A DNA stretch of 64,000 bases from Filosporella fistucella (lineage: Eukaryota; Ascomycota; Leotiomycetes; Helotiales): contig JAQJZZ010000008.1 of the NCBI GenBank assembly GCA_030077755.1, positions 2,294,001-2,358,000 of the forward strand. Reading direction: 5' to 3'. Positions 35,418 through 44,866 of this stretch are shown here, one piece after another. The position numbers and the translations under genes were made by a program. Below the pieces are notes generated by a model. The model searched no databases. It worked only from the letters and a program-made list of their open reading frames with translations, and was not told the DNA's origin. Numbering within the stretch: the stretch's first letter is position 1; every line of letters begins with the position of its first letter.

Positions 35418-36873
35418 CTTGTTCAGATAACGTAGACCAGCGACGACACTGGAAGGCTGTTTATGATGCAATCTAACGGTATTGACGGCGACGTGAGGTA
35501 GTCGTCGAGAGTTTGAGCAGCGAAGCTACTCTTCGATAGTGATGGAAATTGGCTTCGAAGGTTGGGGAAGTTGAATTCGAATGAGGATGATATTGTATTC
35601 GAACCTTGTACAAGCTTGAGTTCATCGCGGTGAGAGCGCGGGGGTCCCACTTCAAGACTAGCCGACAAGCTTGGCGGAAAGGAGATATAGCAGATCACGT
35701 GGTAAGGGTTATGACAGAACTTTGACACCAGTTTTGAGCCCGCGATTTTGGGAGGCTACATAACTTGGATTTCTATATTTTTTTTATCTTTTTTTTTTTT
35801 ATCTTTTTAGTAGTACCAGGAGTGGCCGAGACTTTGAATACTGGAATTTGAAGACAAAGGAGAGCGGTCTCAATTCATTGTTAATATCTACACCTGAGCT
35901 GCCCCGTCAATATGGACTTCAGATGATTAACCACAACCAAATCTCCCAACTTGAGCAGCCTAGGACCTTTCATAACAGATCTGGTATCCGTTATTAGGAT
36001 AGTTAATTGATGTTGTGGCAAGTTGCCATCAGCCCGGATATTTCTAGTCAGAAATCACTGATGAGCAGACTGTAGAAATTACCAGTCGGGGCCGGAGCCA
36101 GACAGGTGTTTGAAGTAGGTAGATGATGGCCATATCATGGCTGGTTTTCATTCCAATCAAGCCTAGATGTGCTAGGATTTCTCTCTGGGACCGTGAATTC
36201 CAAGACAGGGGCTTTCCCTCATAGCTTGTATTGTCCTAATTTGCAGGCCCGAGGAGTCTACCACCGCTACTTTGTGACAACAATTAAAAATTGTTTATTT
36301 CTACTGTATTTCGAAACGTTTTGCATTTCTCGTATTGATTGTAGCGTGGCCATGGACCCATTGCTATCTTCCATATAACTAGCCTTAGTAAAGACATCCA
36401 TACATATACTGTCAAACATTCTGCAGGAAGTCCTGTGAATTTCCATACAATGCTACCACACGGTTCAGAAAGGACTTATCCCAAGTGCCCTTATTAATTC
36501 ATCAGATATCACATGAGTAAATGCCAGCAATGGAAGTCTGAACTGACCTCCTTCTTCGTCTTTTTTGACTTTGAAACTATTACGTTGGGGCCATTATATT
36601 CTGAACTTTGTGCGTGGATTTCGTTTTGACTCAGTTAGTATGGGCTTCATGATTCATGTTCCAGATATTCTTCATTTGATTCTGATGCTCTATCTTTTCA
36701 CTATATCCTTTTGCGCTTCAATTTTGTGTCGCCTCTATATTAATCCTTGCATCACCGGTAGGTACCATGTTGACTAGCTCACTTTTTCGATATCTCTAAA
36801 GTATCTTTCTATTCGTGGCTTGACATTCAAATTGAACTCATCATACCTTTTGCGAAAGCTCACAATCTATAAG
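35418..36873. other. Intergenic region with a T-rich tract
   Basis: About 1.45 kb. A pyrimidine tract of T runs broken by ATC lies at about 35774-35806, some 360 bases upstream of the CAF40 start. An in-frame-looking ORF at 35423-35728 (-) lies 5' of CAF40 but lacks family similarity. Otherwise nothing was recognised up to the first small Cys-rich gene. Confidence 0.5.
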
Positions 36874-37278
36874 ATGTGTCAATTCACTATCATCTATTTC
36901 GAGAAATGCAAACACCTTGCAGGAGAAATCATCGATCACGCCGAAAAGCACCCTGGCAAAATCGCAAGGACGATCTACATGCTCCCAAATTGGTGTTCTC
37001 TGAATGTGTTGACAAGACAACTGAAGTCGACATGTTACATTTTCAACTCCTCCGAATACAAGAAAGTTGAGGTCATCGATCCTTCTAACTGTGCAGTACA
37101 ATATGGCGTTTGCAAAGTTGGAAGCTGGAATCTGAAGATTTGGACGTGGGATTGTAACGGCGATCTTCTTTATAACAATAAGCTCAATTTCAAATCTCAA
37201 ATCGACCACTTCACAAGCGTTTGCGTGGGGAATATTGTTGAGGCAAAAGAATGTCTGATAGCACGAGATTCCGCCTGA
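36874..37278 (+). CDS. Small Cys-rich protein, 'MC-x9-C-x-H' family member A
   Basis: A single-exon protein of 134 residues with no known domain. It starts MCQFTIIYFEKCKH: Cys2, aromatic at 9, Cys12, His14, and a His (not Cys) at residue 22, the register shared with seven other loci in this window. No signal peptide is evident; about seven more cysteines are scattered through the rest (NWCSL, STCYIF, SNCAVQYGVC, TWDCNG). An open frame extends 18 codons upstream but begins with TTG, so the ATG-TGT at 36874 is the start. A zinc- or other metal-binding knuckle at the extreme N-terminus is inference. It is first of a run of small genes on the + strand. Confidence 0.65.
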   Translation: MCQFTIIYFEKCKHLAGEIIDHAEKHPGKIARTIYMLPNWCSLNVLTRQLKSTCYIFNSSEYKKVEVIDPSNCAVQYGVCKVGSWNLKIWTWDCNGDLLYNNKLNFKSQIDHFTSVCVGNIVEAKECLIARDSA

Positions 37279-37949
37279 ACAATATTGTGTTGAGGTCTCT
37301 TGGAGGAATGGATTGAGTCAAGTGGCAAGCAGGATGTTGTAAATAGAGACATGGAATGATTCTGAGACTGTATTCTTGCTCCGCCAGCAACTTAGTGTGA
37401 TAATTTCTCTTCGAGCTACGCCAGCTTCGGTAGTAACACAGACGCTGTTCACTCTTGCTCACAGTCATCTTTTGATCTCAAATCTTACTTGCACACTTAA
37501 AAGGTGAAGATGTAAATTTTGGGATAAAAAGTATGTTCTGAGAAATACGGTCAATTTGTTTTGTGTTGAAACTGCTGACAGTGATAATTGCATCACCCGG
37601 CATTTGTAAAATTTTCTCCGCTTGTTCGCTGAACAGTCCTCGTATACCTTTGCAGTCTCTTTTCCATGAGTAGACGAGGATGGATAAAAGCCCACCACTT
37701 AGGATGATTCTCTTCCTCGATGTAATGGAACTATCGAAGTGATAATGTGCAGCCATGTAGGTTGGCGCACTAGCGCAATACGATTTATGTTTTCTGCAAG
37801 TCGGCGAGAATCATAATTGATGGAGAGCAGAGATTTTCCGAACATATTTAAAATACTAGATATTTGTCTATTCTGAGCCCTGCACTCATATCAGCCACCG
37901 TTCATTGAACTCTTCGGGGAAGCCAGCAAGTCATTCCAGCTACAGCAAA

Positions 37950-38264
37950 ATGGGTACCGCGAGCCTCGTTATCTTTACCACACGCAAGCACGTTCTCGTT
38001 CGAATCGAGTACTGCGACGAATTTCGACCGTATGACTTGAGAGCAAAATAACAGCGCTTTTTCAAGATGGATGGGAGGTTACGCAATGCAAGAGGTGTTG
38101 AACTTAGGAAAGAGCTTCAGAGATGGCCACTCGATTGTAGCCAAGATGTAGTTAGACCAGAGACAACGGAGGTAGCAGGAGCATGTGATGTACTTTCGCG
38201 AATCTGTATTGATGAGGAAAGCTTCGCAAGTATATCTCTCGTGGGTTGGAAGAGTTTTGACTGA
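37950..38264 (+). pseudogene. Degenerate member B of the 'MC' family, one in-frame stop
   Basis: Translation from ATG 37950 gives MGTASLVIFTTRKHVLVRIE then YCDE: His14, Cys22 and Phe9 are in the family register, and YCDE matches FCDE of member D, but Cys2 is Gly and Cys12 is Arg. A TAA at 38049-38051 (codon 34) interrupts the frame, which then stays open, in the same frame, to a TGA at 38262-38264 and includes RNARGVELRKELQRW. No GT-AG intron of usual length (44 bp or more) removes the stop. Best read as a decayed paralogue; a truncated 33-residue product is the alternative. Confidence 0.5.
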
Positions 38265-38733
38265 TTTGAGGAAAGGATATAAAATCCTTCTACTGGCAGG
38301 CTGAAGATGAGTAGGCTGTAACACTTAGCCAGAAATACACATTTGATTGAGTTCACGCATATTCGAAGATAAATTCAAAAAGTTCAACTCCTGGTTTTCA
38401 TGTTGCATCGCCCTTCGAAAACTTCGGTTACAATATGATTCTCGATTGTTGAAGTGATGGAAGTGAATTGGTCAGATGCTCGCTTAGAATTGAATGAGTG
38501 CATTCACAAATTCAGTCCCGAATAACATGAATCGCAACAGAGATGACACGATTTGCTGATGATTGAAGAATTATTCTCATATCTACGGGATGTTTTTCGC
38601 CACTTCATGCTTTCAAGAGTAGGGGCAGGATCTCGTAGTCAATACATCACAACACAGCGACATTCTCATAACGCTTGTCTATCATACCACGTTCACCTCC
38701 AAATCAGATCCAGAACATCTCAGAGTTTTCGGA

Positions 38734-39027
38734 ATGTGTAAACTCCAGTGTGGTAAATATTCAGAGTGCTCATATAGCCTCATCATTGATACACATTGCG
38801 CCAATGCTCCTCAAACTCGCAAGGAGTTCAAGGAAATGTTTACAGTTGAGCTACACCTTGAGGAAGCGGAAACATTGAGAAACTGGCCACTGGGAAAGGA
38901 GAAATTTGAAAAGGAGTCATGCGGGAATATTCAAGGATGGGATGTCATTAAGCTCCCGCATCAAAAATGTTTCTTCTGTAGGGAGAATGATAGGGTGGTG
39001 GATATAGGACCCGGACGCAGCTCATAG
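38734..39027 (+). CDS. Small Cys-rich protein, 'MC' family member C
   Basis: A single exon of 97 residues starting MCKLQCGKYSECSYSLIIDT then HC: Cys2, Tyr9, Cys12 and Cys22 fit the family register; residue 14 is Tyr instead of His, and an extra Cys sits at 6. A second Cys pair lies near the end (KCFFCRE). The middle is charged and probably helical (RKEFKEMFTVELHLEEAE). No known domain is recognised. The ATG-TGT start lies inside a longer overlapping + frame that has no similarity to anything. It follows broken member B and precedes member D in the same orientation. Confidence 0.55.
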   Translation: MCKLQCGKYSECSYSLIIDTHCANAPQTRKEFKEMFTVELHLEEAETLRNWPLGKEKFEKESCGNIQGWDVIKLPHQKCFFCRENDRVVDIGPGRSS

Positions 39028-39042
39028 ATGTCAAATTAGTGA

Positions 39043-39330
39043 ATGAAGAACCTGCTAGAAACACTTCAACATTCGTAACATGTAAGTGTGTAAAGTTTGA
39101 GTGTTGCAACCATTACTATGAACTCCAGATGATCTTGAGATACTCTCTAGTCCTTGAAGAAAGGATAGTTTTGGTCTGCCAATGTAAACCCTGTAGATTG
39201 AATGATTCCATGATTTGCAAATGAAATTCGTGACTGACCTTTGCCTTTCTTGTGGCCCTAACAAGAAGCTTCATTTGGACCATATTCTAATCACAGCTAC
39301 AATATCTACATTATTCGCCATGCGGAGCTG
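39043..39330 (+). pseudogene. Cys-rich coding remnant between members C and D
   Basis: Two short open stretches with family-like cysteine spacing but no usable ATG for the first: about 39075-39224 encodes TCKCVKFECCNHYYEL and VLVCQCKPCR, and 39222-39335 encodes MKFVTDLCLSCGPNKKLH. ECCNH resembles the ECQH and ECSY of members H and C. They may be decayed copies or exons of one gene whose structure I could not resolve. Low confidence. Confidence 0.25.
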
Positions 39331-39503
39331 AGAATTGCATTCAACAGCAGCTCGCAAGTATTTAGACTCTCAGCATCTCAGACATTTGAGATCTACACGC
39401 TCAAACATAATCTCAATACCATATATGTTACTGGAAAATATCTAACTATTCAAGTTTCACAATTCTTCCAGACAAAGAACAACTCGTGGAAAATTTGTGA
39501 AAC

Positions 39504-39884
39504 ATGTGCGGAAGGAGAATCCTCGAATTTACGGGTTGCCCTCATATCGTCGTGGAGGACATTTTTTGCGATGAGTCTCTGACATACAGGCGCTATTACA
39601 TAGAATTGCGACGTTATCCACTGCGTAATATGAACGCATTACGGATGATTGATGAGGCATTCAATCTTGTTCTTCGTTGTCCGTACTCCCACCCACCCGA
39701 GATTCACATTGTGAGCGACCGTTGTGATGGGAAACGTGGCTTCTGCGCCCACCCAACTGATGTCTTGGGTATTGAATATTACGACGGGGAGGGAAGATTA
39801 TTGGAATATGATTATGCAAAAGACTGGCAAGAAATGGTTGAGCAGGAGCATCGACATATGGGTGGTGGGGTTAATTTGACCTAG
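39504..39884 (+). CDS. Small Cys-rich protein, 'MC' family member D (complete motif)
   Basis: A single-exon protein of 126 residues. The start MCGRRILEFTGCPHIVVEDI then FC shows all four ligands: Cys2, Cys12, His14 and Cys22, with Phe9. Three further cysteines (LVLRCPYS, SDRCDGKRGFCAHP) could form a second site. The C-terminal part, IEYYDGEGRLLEYDY, resembles the matching part of member F (VYDGNFLNVE). No signal peptide, membrane segment or known domain is seen. The protein ends in a Glu/His-rich tail. Function unknown; intracellular metal binding is inference. Confidence 0.65.
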   Translation: MCGRRILEFTGCPHIVVEDIFCDESLTYRRYYIELRRYPLRNMNALRMIDEAFNLVLRCPYSHPPEIHIVSDRCDGKRGFCAHPTDVLGIEYYDGEGRLLEYDYAKDWQEMVEQEHRHMGGGVNLT

Positions 39885-40550
39885 GAGGCTACACCCAAGC
39901 ACTTTTGTAGATTATTTCTTTTCGGTAGTCTGCACTTCTTTAAGACCTGAAGTTTTGGTCCTGGTAGTTGCCGCTCCTCTATTCTTCGCAATCATTCTGT
40001 TACATAGTCCTGGATCGCATGAATTCAATGTCCACGATCCTGAAAATCGCAGTCTTTCTCTCTTCCTTCCAGAGTAAAAGCTTAAGAATCCCGGTCCTTA
40101 TAAGTTCTATGATCGGACACCTGCTAGCTATTCTGGGATCATGAAAAAAATCTGGAGCGATTAGTCTTTTCGGCCATAGATATGAAGAATTGACTCTCCC
40201 CATCCCTATACTAAGCCTTGCAATGACTGATTGAAACGTGCTATACACGCTTCACATTGCCTGATTTCCAGTCCATCTAGATCTGTGAATGCAAGCTCGA
40301 TATCATATGCATGTGGGCAGTCAAGCTCCCAATATTTTAAACACCCGGAAGGTCGACTGACTTCATCACAGCACTTCCAAAATACTCAAATCTCCATTTT
40401 AATTTTGGAGGCCAAATTTCCTAACATTAAACTTGAATAAATCAAGCTTTCAATCTCTAAATAGTTTCTGGACACAACGCGTTTCGATACCCACAGCCTC
40501 ATTACCTATACTTAACCCTAGCAAAAACAAGCTTGAAGACACTGTAAACC

Positions 40551-40950
40551 ATGTGTCAAAGAAAAGTTACCAAATTGGCCCTCTTCCACCACGTTGTCAT
40601 CAAAGATACCTACTGCCCAGGATTTAAATCATACAAACAAGGAATACACCGTTGTCAATACCCAGTAGTCAAAAAGTTAGTGCTAGAAAACGAATGGGAG
40701 CTTATGAAAGAAGTAAAGAGCTGCTGATCGTACATTGAAATTCGCTAGACTATACTTCCAGAGACCAGATGGAGGCCGTGCTGAGTTCCATAGTTGCTGC
40801 GCATATCCTAGAAATGTGTGCGCCGTGGATTTTTTTGGTGTGTGTGGATTGTATTTGAGAGAGGAGAAGAAGGAGTCTTATCAAAGACTTACTAGAACAG
40901 AGGAGCAAGAAGCAGTAGAGAGGGAAGTGATGAAGGGTTATTCGTGTTAG
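40551..40950 (+). CDS. Small Cys-rich protein, 'MC' family member E, one intron
   Basis: Exons 40551-40712 and 40762-40950, joined by a 49-bp intron (GTAAAG...TTCCAG, phase 0), give 116 residues; neither exon alone was obviously a gene. The start MCQRKVTKLALFHHVVIKDT then YC carries Cys2, His14 and Cys22; Cys12 is replaced by Phe. The HHVVIKDTYC block aligns with PHIVVEDIFC of member D without gaps, and the second exon (CCAYPRNVCAVDFF) aligns with CAHPTDVLGIEYY. So D and E are true paralogues. The tail is Glu-rich and ends in Cys. The intron has length, frame and branch support but no transcript evidence. Confidence 0.55.
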
Positions 40951-41654
40951 TTTTGAAGAGGGGTTGGGTGTAGGTTAAGCAGTCATCCTGCATTGGTAGG
41001 ATTTTGGTATTGCCCAACTTTAATACTGCACTCATAATGTTTATATTACGAACTCTTATCACTGCATATATATCAGTCACCCACTTCTCTCATGCCTATA
41101 ATTAAACTTATACAATCGAACTACGACCCACTTAAGCTCCCTATGACTCAATACGCTCTTGCTTCAGAAATATTGGTTACTCGTGCGAGTGTATATGCTC
41201 GACATAGCCTTCCCGCCTTAGGCCTTCGTTCTTTAACACTCAAGCTTCACAAGTAATTATCTCCCGATACTTGTCATCTTTCACCACGATGAAAATAGTT
41301 TGAATCACGGAATATTCTCATCCCATGCACATTCTCTAACTTGTATACCTCACCCCAAGTCTCCAAACGTCTTCACTTTCCCATACTATAAACATATGCC
41401 TCTAACAAATTCTCTGTAACCTTACAAACACCACAACTACACTAATTCCTCAAAAGCAACTTATAAAATGCAAATAAAGAAGACGAAAGAAGGAAAACAT
41501 CAAATACATAAGTAACTGCAAGATTGTGTATTTAAGAGTGGGGTTTGGGCTTTGATAATGAGCAAGATATATTAACAACTGTTACCCAACGCACCAAAAC
41601 AGAACCTCTCTTCACGTAATATCTCCACCGCTCCCATTCTGTCCCTTACAATCG
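40951..41654. other. Intergenic, nothing recognised
   Basis: About 700 bases, AT-rich, containing the 3' UTRs of member E and of the TENA-family gene. No ORF, RNA or repeat could be supported. Confidence 0.5.
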
Positions 41655-42530
41655 CTAAACATCCGGCCAAAAAACCCTCTCAACATCCAGCACCCTCCCC
41701 CAAATCTCCTCCATCTCCCTCATCTTCCCTCCCTCCTTATCCTTCTCTACGCCCCAAACCCCCTCCAACCCCTCCTCACACCTCCACACAAACGCCACAA
41801 ACTCGTCTCCCGTCCAATTAGGAATAAATTCTCTCCTCAGACTTCCTCCATCTGCATCTTCATGTCCCCCCTCGCTCTCCCCGAGAAAAGAAGCAGCATA
41901 TCTCCAAGCCTCCAAGTAACATTTCTCCGTCGCCCATAGGACTAATAACCCCTTTAAAATATCATTCTTGTAAGTGTCAAAAAGGAGGCGATATTGAAGG
42001 ACTCCAGGACCGGCTATAGTGTCTTCGGACCCGATATGCAGGTTTAGATTTAGTCGAGAGGCGACGTCTTCGAAGAATGCTAGTTCTCTTACTACACCAG
42101 CGTGTGCTTCTTTAAGTAGCTGTATCAATCTTGTTTTTAATCCCTCCTTCTCTTCCCCATCTTCATCTTTCTCACCCTTGCTCTTAGAAGCTCCATCCGG
42201 AAAATCAGATTCGATGGCTGCCAAGAGTGAAGTAGCAAAGTCAATGTAAGCGAGTACATATAATCTATCTTGCTCCAGCCATTTCTCCAGCGCTAATTTT
42301 GGGAGTGTGCCTTTGCCTGCGTGAGAGAGGAAGGGAGATTGTGTTGCGTTCTTGAAGGCTGTTGTGTAGGAGAGGTGGGTGAGGAGGTGGTGAGTTAGAG
42401 ACATGGTGGGGGAAAGCGATGGCGGGGTAGGAGGATTCTGCGAGGGGTGATTGTGGGAAGGAGGGAAATGGCGACGATGGGACGAAATGTTTAGGCTAGG
42501 TAAGGATTGAGATCGAAATCCTCGATTCAT
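41655..42530 (-). CDS. TENA/THI-4 family protein (haem-oxygenase-like fold)
   Basis: A single exon of 291 residues from ATG 42530, or 249 from ATG 42404 (MSLTHHLL). The TENA/THI-4 fold is visible from residue ~43: FLSHAGKGTLPKLALEKWLE, then QDRLYVLAYIDFATSLL, and the C-terminal AWRYAASFLGE ... WTGDEFVAFVWRCEEGLE. The family includes thiaminase II-type enzymes that salvage degraded thiamin, but many fungal members are uncharacterised and the catalytic Cys is not placed here with certainty. An acidic Lys/Glu-rich loop (residues ~108-130) interrupts the fold. The 42-residue N-terminal extension is rich in Ser/Pro/Arg/His and nearly free of acids, so it could target mitochondria if used. Confidence 0.85.
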   Translation of the reverse strand: MNRGFRSQSLPSLNISSHRRHFPPSHNHPSQNPPTPPSLSPTMSLTHHLLTHLSYTTAFKNATQSPFLSHAGKGTLPKLALEKWLEQDRLYVLAYIDFATSLLAAIESDFPDGASKSKGEKDEDGEEKEGLKTRLIQLLKEAHAGVVRELAFFEDVASRLNLNLHIGSEDTIAGPGVLQYRLLFDTYKNDILKGLLVLWATEKCYLEAWRYAASFLGESEGGHEDADGGSLRREFIPNWTGDEFVAFVWRCEEGLEGVWGVEKDKEGGKMREMEEIWGRVLDVERVFWPDV

Positions 42531-43250
42531 GTATCGAATAATGTTTAGGGGGGAAAATAGCCCAACGTCGGATCACACTCTTGGGACGAATTTTATAGTA
42601 TGCTTCACGTGATATAAGATGACCTCAAACTGCGTTGAGATATTTCATAGGCTACTCCTGACGTGGTGGAGAGCTTACGAGATGACCATACCGCAGGGTA
42701 AGGTAGGAGACGCATATGTATGTGGTCGAGAGAACAGGGCAAGCTTCACATCGTTATCTGTCAACAGTCTCTAAAAGCCTTGTCTTCATTGTGTTGATGC
42801 GATTGAAACTCTAGAATGTCTTCGTCAAATCAAATTATAGATGTCACAAGTCACAGGTCACAGCAGCGGAAGAACAAATGTATAGTATCAATCACATTGA
42901 TAACTAACGCAAAGTACAATGCCTGGGTCACCATCCCTTCAAAAGAGGGGAGACACCAAAGCTACGACATGAGAACATCAGGCAAAGAAATGTGCAAGCA
43001 TATCAAGATGCCACAGTACCCTCAAGATCCATCCTGATCGAACGCTCCTTGAAATACCATAACAATCCGTAGACGATAGCCAGCCGCAAAAGCCATTATG
43101 AATGAAAGGAATACAGGAAACTTTTTAATTCCACGGCGAATAGCGTCCTTGCTGAGCCCCTGCTGCAGCTGCTACTATTGCCTCCGAGAGCGAAGATCCT
43201 TAATATCTTCCCCCCAATCCATGAGTTGCCGGCGAATATGACCAAAACAT
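42531..43250. other. Intergenic between the TENA gene and CPC1
   Basis: About 720 bases with the TENA promoter and the CPC1 3' UTR. A short + ORF at 42816-43037 has no recognisable similarity. Confidence 0.5.
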
Positions 43251-44030
43251 TCAGCTCTGTGTACCAGTTCTCCTTAATGCAAGACCCTTCCAGTGGTCAC
43301 GCTCAGCTTTTAACTTTGCTATTTCATCTTCGAGCTCTTCGAACTTCTGCATTTTACGCTGACGAGATTTACGAGCTGCAAGAGTATTGCGTGCTCGCTT
43401 CATAGCCACGGTGTCGTTGGGATCCTCGACAATGATAGGAGGAAGTGGCTTATCGCGTTTGCGAACGGCAGTAGAAGATGGGTGAGACCCCGAAGGTGGA
43501 GAAGATGCGGTTCCGGAACGACGACGATTTGCGCGAAGGTGCTCAGAGACCTCTAGCTCCTCTTCTGGGAGCAGAGGAGATTCTTGGACTTGAGGTTGCT
43601 CTGTTTGGTCCTCTTGAGGGAAAAGAGGATACCATGGGTCACCTGCAAGCGCTTGATCAAGATCGCCGTTGTTACCAATGAATGGCGAAACATCAAAGTT
43701 ATCATTGTACTCTGGAGACTCGTTGTAGTTCGTAGAAGGAGATGTCAAGTTTGTGAAAGCTGCTGAGTTTGGAGCGGAAGCGAAGGGATCTCGGAGAAGA
43801 TCTTGAGGAGATACAGTGCCCATGTTGGTGGAGCTCGAGGAAGACAGGTTCATGTTGGGATCGTACATGGTTGGCACGGCTGGCGAAGAGTAAGCCGATG
43901 GGAACGTGTTATGAGTCGAAGCACCACCCTCGAAGGCAGTGAATTCATCGAAGAGATCCATATCTGAGTGAATGTGTGAGTCACGGGAACCAGTGTTCGA
44001 GGATCGCTTGTAAATACCTTGCATAGCCAT
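43251..44030 (-). CDS. CPC1: CPC1/CpcA bZIP activator of amino-acid biosynthesis (GCN4 homologue)
   Basis: Master regulator of cross-pathway (general amino-acid) control; it binds TGASTCA sites as a dimer. From the first in-frame AUG (44030, MAMQG) the product is 259 residues. An acidic, Ser/Pro-rich activation region (DLDQALAGDPWYPLFPQED) is followed by the GCN4-type DNA-binding end: PLPPIIVEDPNDTVAMKRAR, the basic NTLAARKSRQRKMQKF and a zipper (ELEDEIAKLKAERDHW). The reading frame stays open far upstream of this AUG, to 44807, so longer isoforms from non-AUG codons are likely. Two uORFs in the leader indicate starvation-controlled translation. No intron is required, although a CTAAC...CTCAG acceptor-like sequence lies at about 44658-44675. 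Confidence 0.93.
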   Translation of the reverse strand: MAMQGIYKRSSNTGSRDSHIHSDMDLFDEFTAFEGGASTHNTFPSAYSSPAVPTMYDPNMNLSSSSSTNMGTVSPQDLLRDPFASAPNSAAFTNLTSPSTNYNESPEYNDNFDVSPFIGNNGDLDQALAGDPWYPLFPQEDQTEQPQVQESPLLPEEELEVSEHLRANRRRSGTASSPPSGSHPSSTAVRKRDKPLPPIIVEDPNDTVAMKRARNTLAARKSRQRKMQKFEELEDEIAKLKAERDHWKGLALRRTGTQS

Positions 44031-44319
44031 GTTTGGAGTTTGTGGTATGCTACCAGTGGATTGCGAAAACAGTGGGACTTGAGGACGAGTCTGACGCTGC
44101 TGTTGCAAAGCAGTGGTCGATGAAGGCGCAGATGAAGCGTAGAACTGTTGGGGGCTCTGCGCAGGATTAAACCGGTTCGTAAGAGTTGAAGTAGAGATAG
44201 AATGTCCAGTAGATTGTATGATCGCGGCGACTCGCTGATTCTGCAACGACGAGGCAGATGGATGATTTGATGAGTGACGACGATGCTGGCCGTTTAGGGC
44301 TGCTTGATTGAGGGACAGA

Positions 44320-44478
44320 CTAGGGGTACTGCGAACGCTCGGAGACCTCTCGAACAGAACAAAGTCCTGATGAGCTGGTTGCTGCGAGTTGGGACCGGAG
44401 AGATCCTGAGAGTTGTGTGAGAGAGAGTGCTGTTGCGGTGATTGTGCCGGCAGGCTCGATGAACTGGAGGGAAGCCAT
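44320..44478 (-). promoter_or_regulatory. CPC1 uORF2 (52 codons)
   Basis: Second AUG of the leader (44478) opens MASLQFIEPAGTITATALSL and ends at TAG 44320-44322 after 52 codons, in a different frame from CPC1. In GCN4/cpc-1 control the distal uORF blocks reinitiation at the main AUG when amino acids are plentiful and is bypassed on starvation. Confidence 0.85.
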
Positions 44479-44692
44479 GTTGGTTGAGAATCCGTGGTGA
44501 AGAGATTAAACTCTTGTAAAGGTATTGTGGCGGTTGAAGGACTGAAGCTGAAGCTGGAAGCTATGCTTGAAGTCAGATTTTCCGGGAAGGGAAAGTCTGG
44601 AGTTGGGTTTTGAGGGGAGTGGGGTTGAACGTTGTAAGTTGGGGATGGAATGATGACTGAGGTTGTCAAGTTAGTCGCGATGACTGGATAAT

Positions 44693-44701
44693 TTAGAACA
44701 T
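44693..44701 (-). promoter_or_regulatory. CPC1 uORF1 (AUG-UUC-UAA)
   Basis: First AUG of the leader: two sense codons then stop. A minimal first uORF permits ribosomes to resume scanning, the role of uORF1 in GCN4 and cpc-1. It and uORF2 are the only AUGs between the TATA-like box and the main AUG. Confidence 0.85.
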
Positions 44702-44801
44702 CTTGGGCTATCGTCGATGTTCGTTGTTGTAGTGTGTTGTGAATCAGGATGGATATGTGAGAAGAAGAGTCAGAGGAAAGTTGCCTGAGGGGACGTGGAC
44801 G

Positions 44802-44812
44802 ATATATTTATT
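44802..44812 (-). promoter_or_regulatory. TATA-like element of CPC1
   Basis: AAATAAATATATC on the minus strand, about 100 bases upstream of uORF1 and about 55 bases downstream of the TGACTCA site. Position and composition fit a core promoter. Confidence 0.5.
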
Positions 44813-44866
44813 TCGCGAGCCTAGTGGGCGTGTCAGCAACCGGCGAAGCGTACTTTCCAGCCGGAG

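Larger units (their letters stand above)
44031..44807 (-). other. CPC1 N-terminal extension: open main frame through the leader, without any AUG
   Basis: Upstream of the main AUG the CPC1 frame continues for 259 codons to an in-frame TAA at 44808-44810 without a stop or AUG. The encoded sequence is Ser/Gln/Pro-rich but shows ordered blocks (IPLQEFNLFT, QDFVLFERSPS, FYASSAPSSTTALQQQ). Near-cognate codons lie 5' of uORF2, for example CTG and ATT near 44745 and TTG at 44669. Extended isoforms from such codons are reported for Neurospora cpc-1. Confidence 0.75.

Noticed and set aside
37478..37756. 92-codon minus-strand ORF beside member A
   Set aside because: It has an ATG but no similarity, no splice structure and sits in an AT-rich gap; not enough to call.
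44658..44669. TTG at 44669 as an ordinary start codon of CPC1
   Set aside because: It is only one of several near-cognate codons in a frame that stays open back to 44807; it has no special claim without initiation data.
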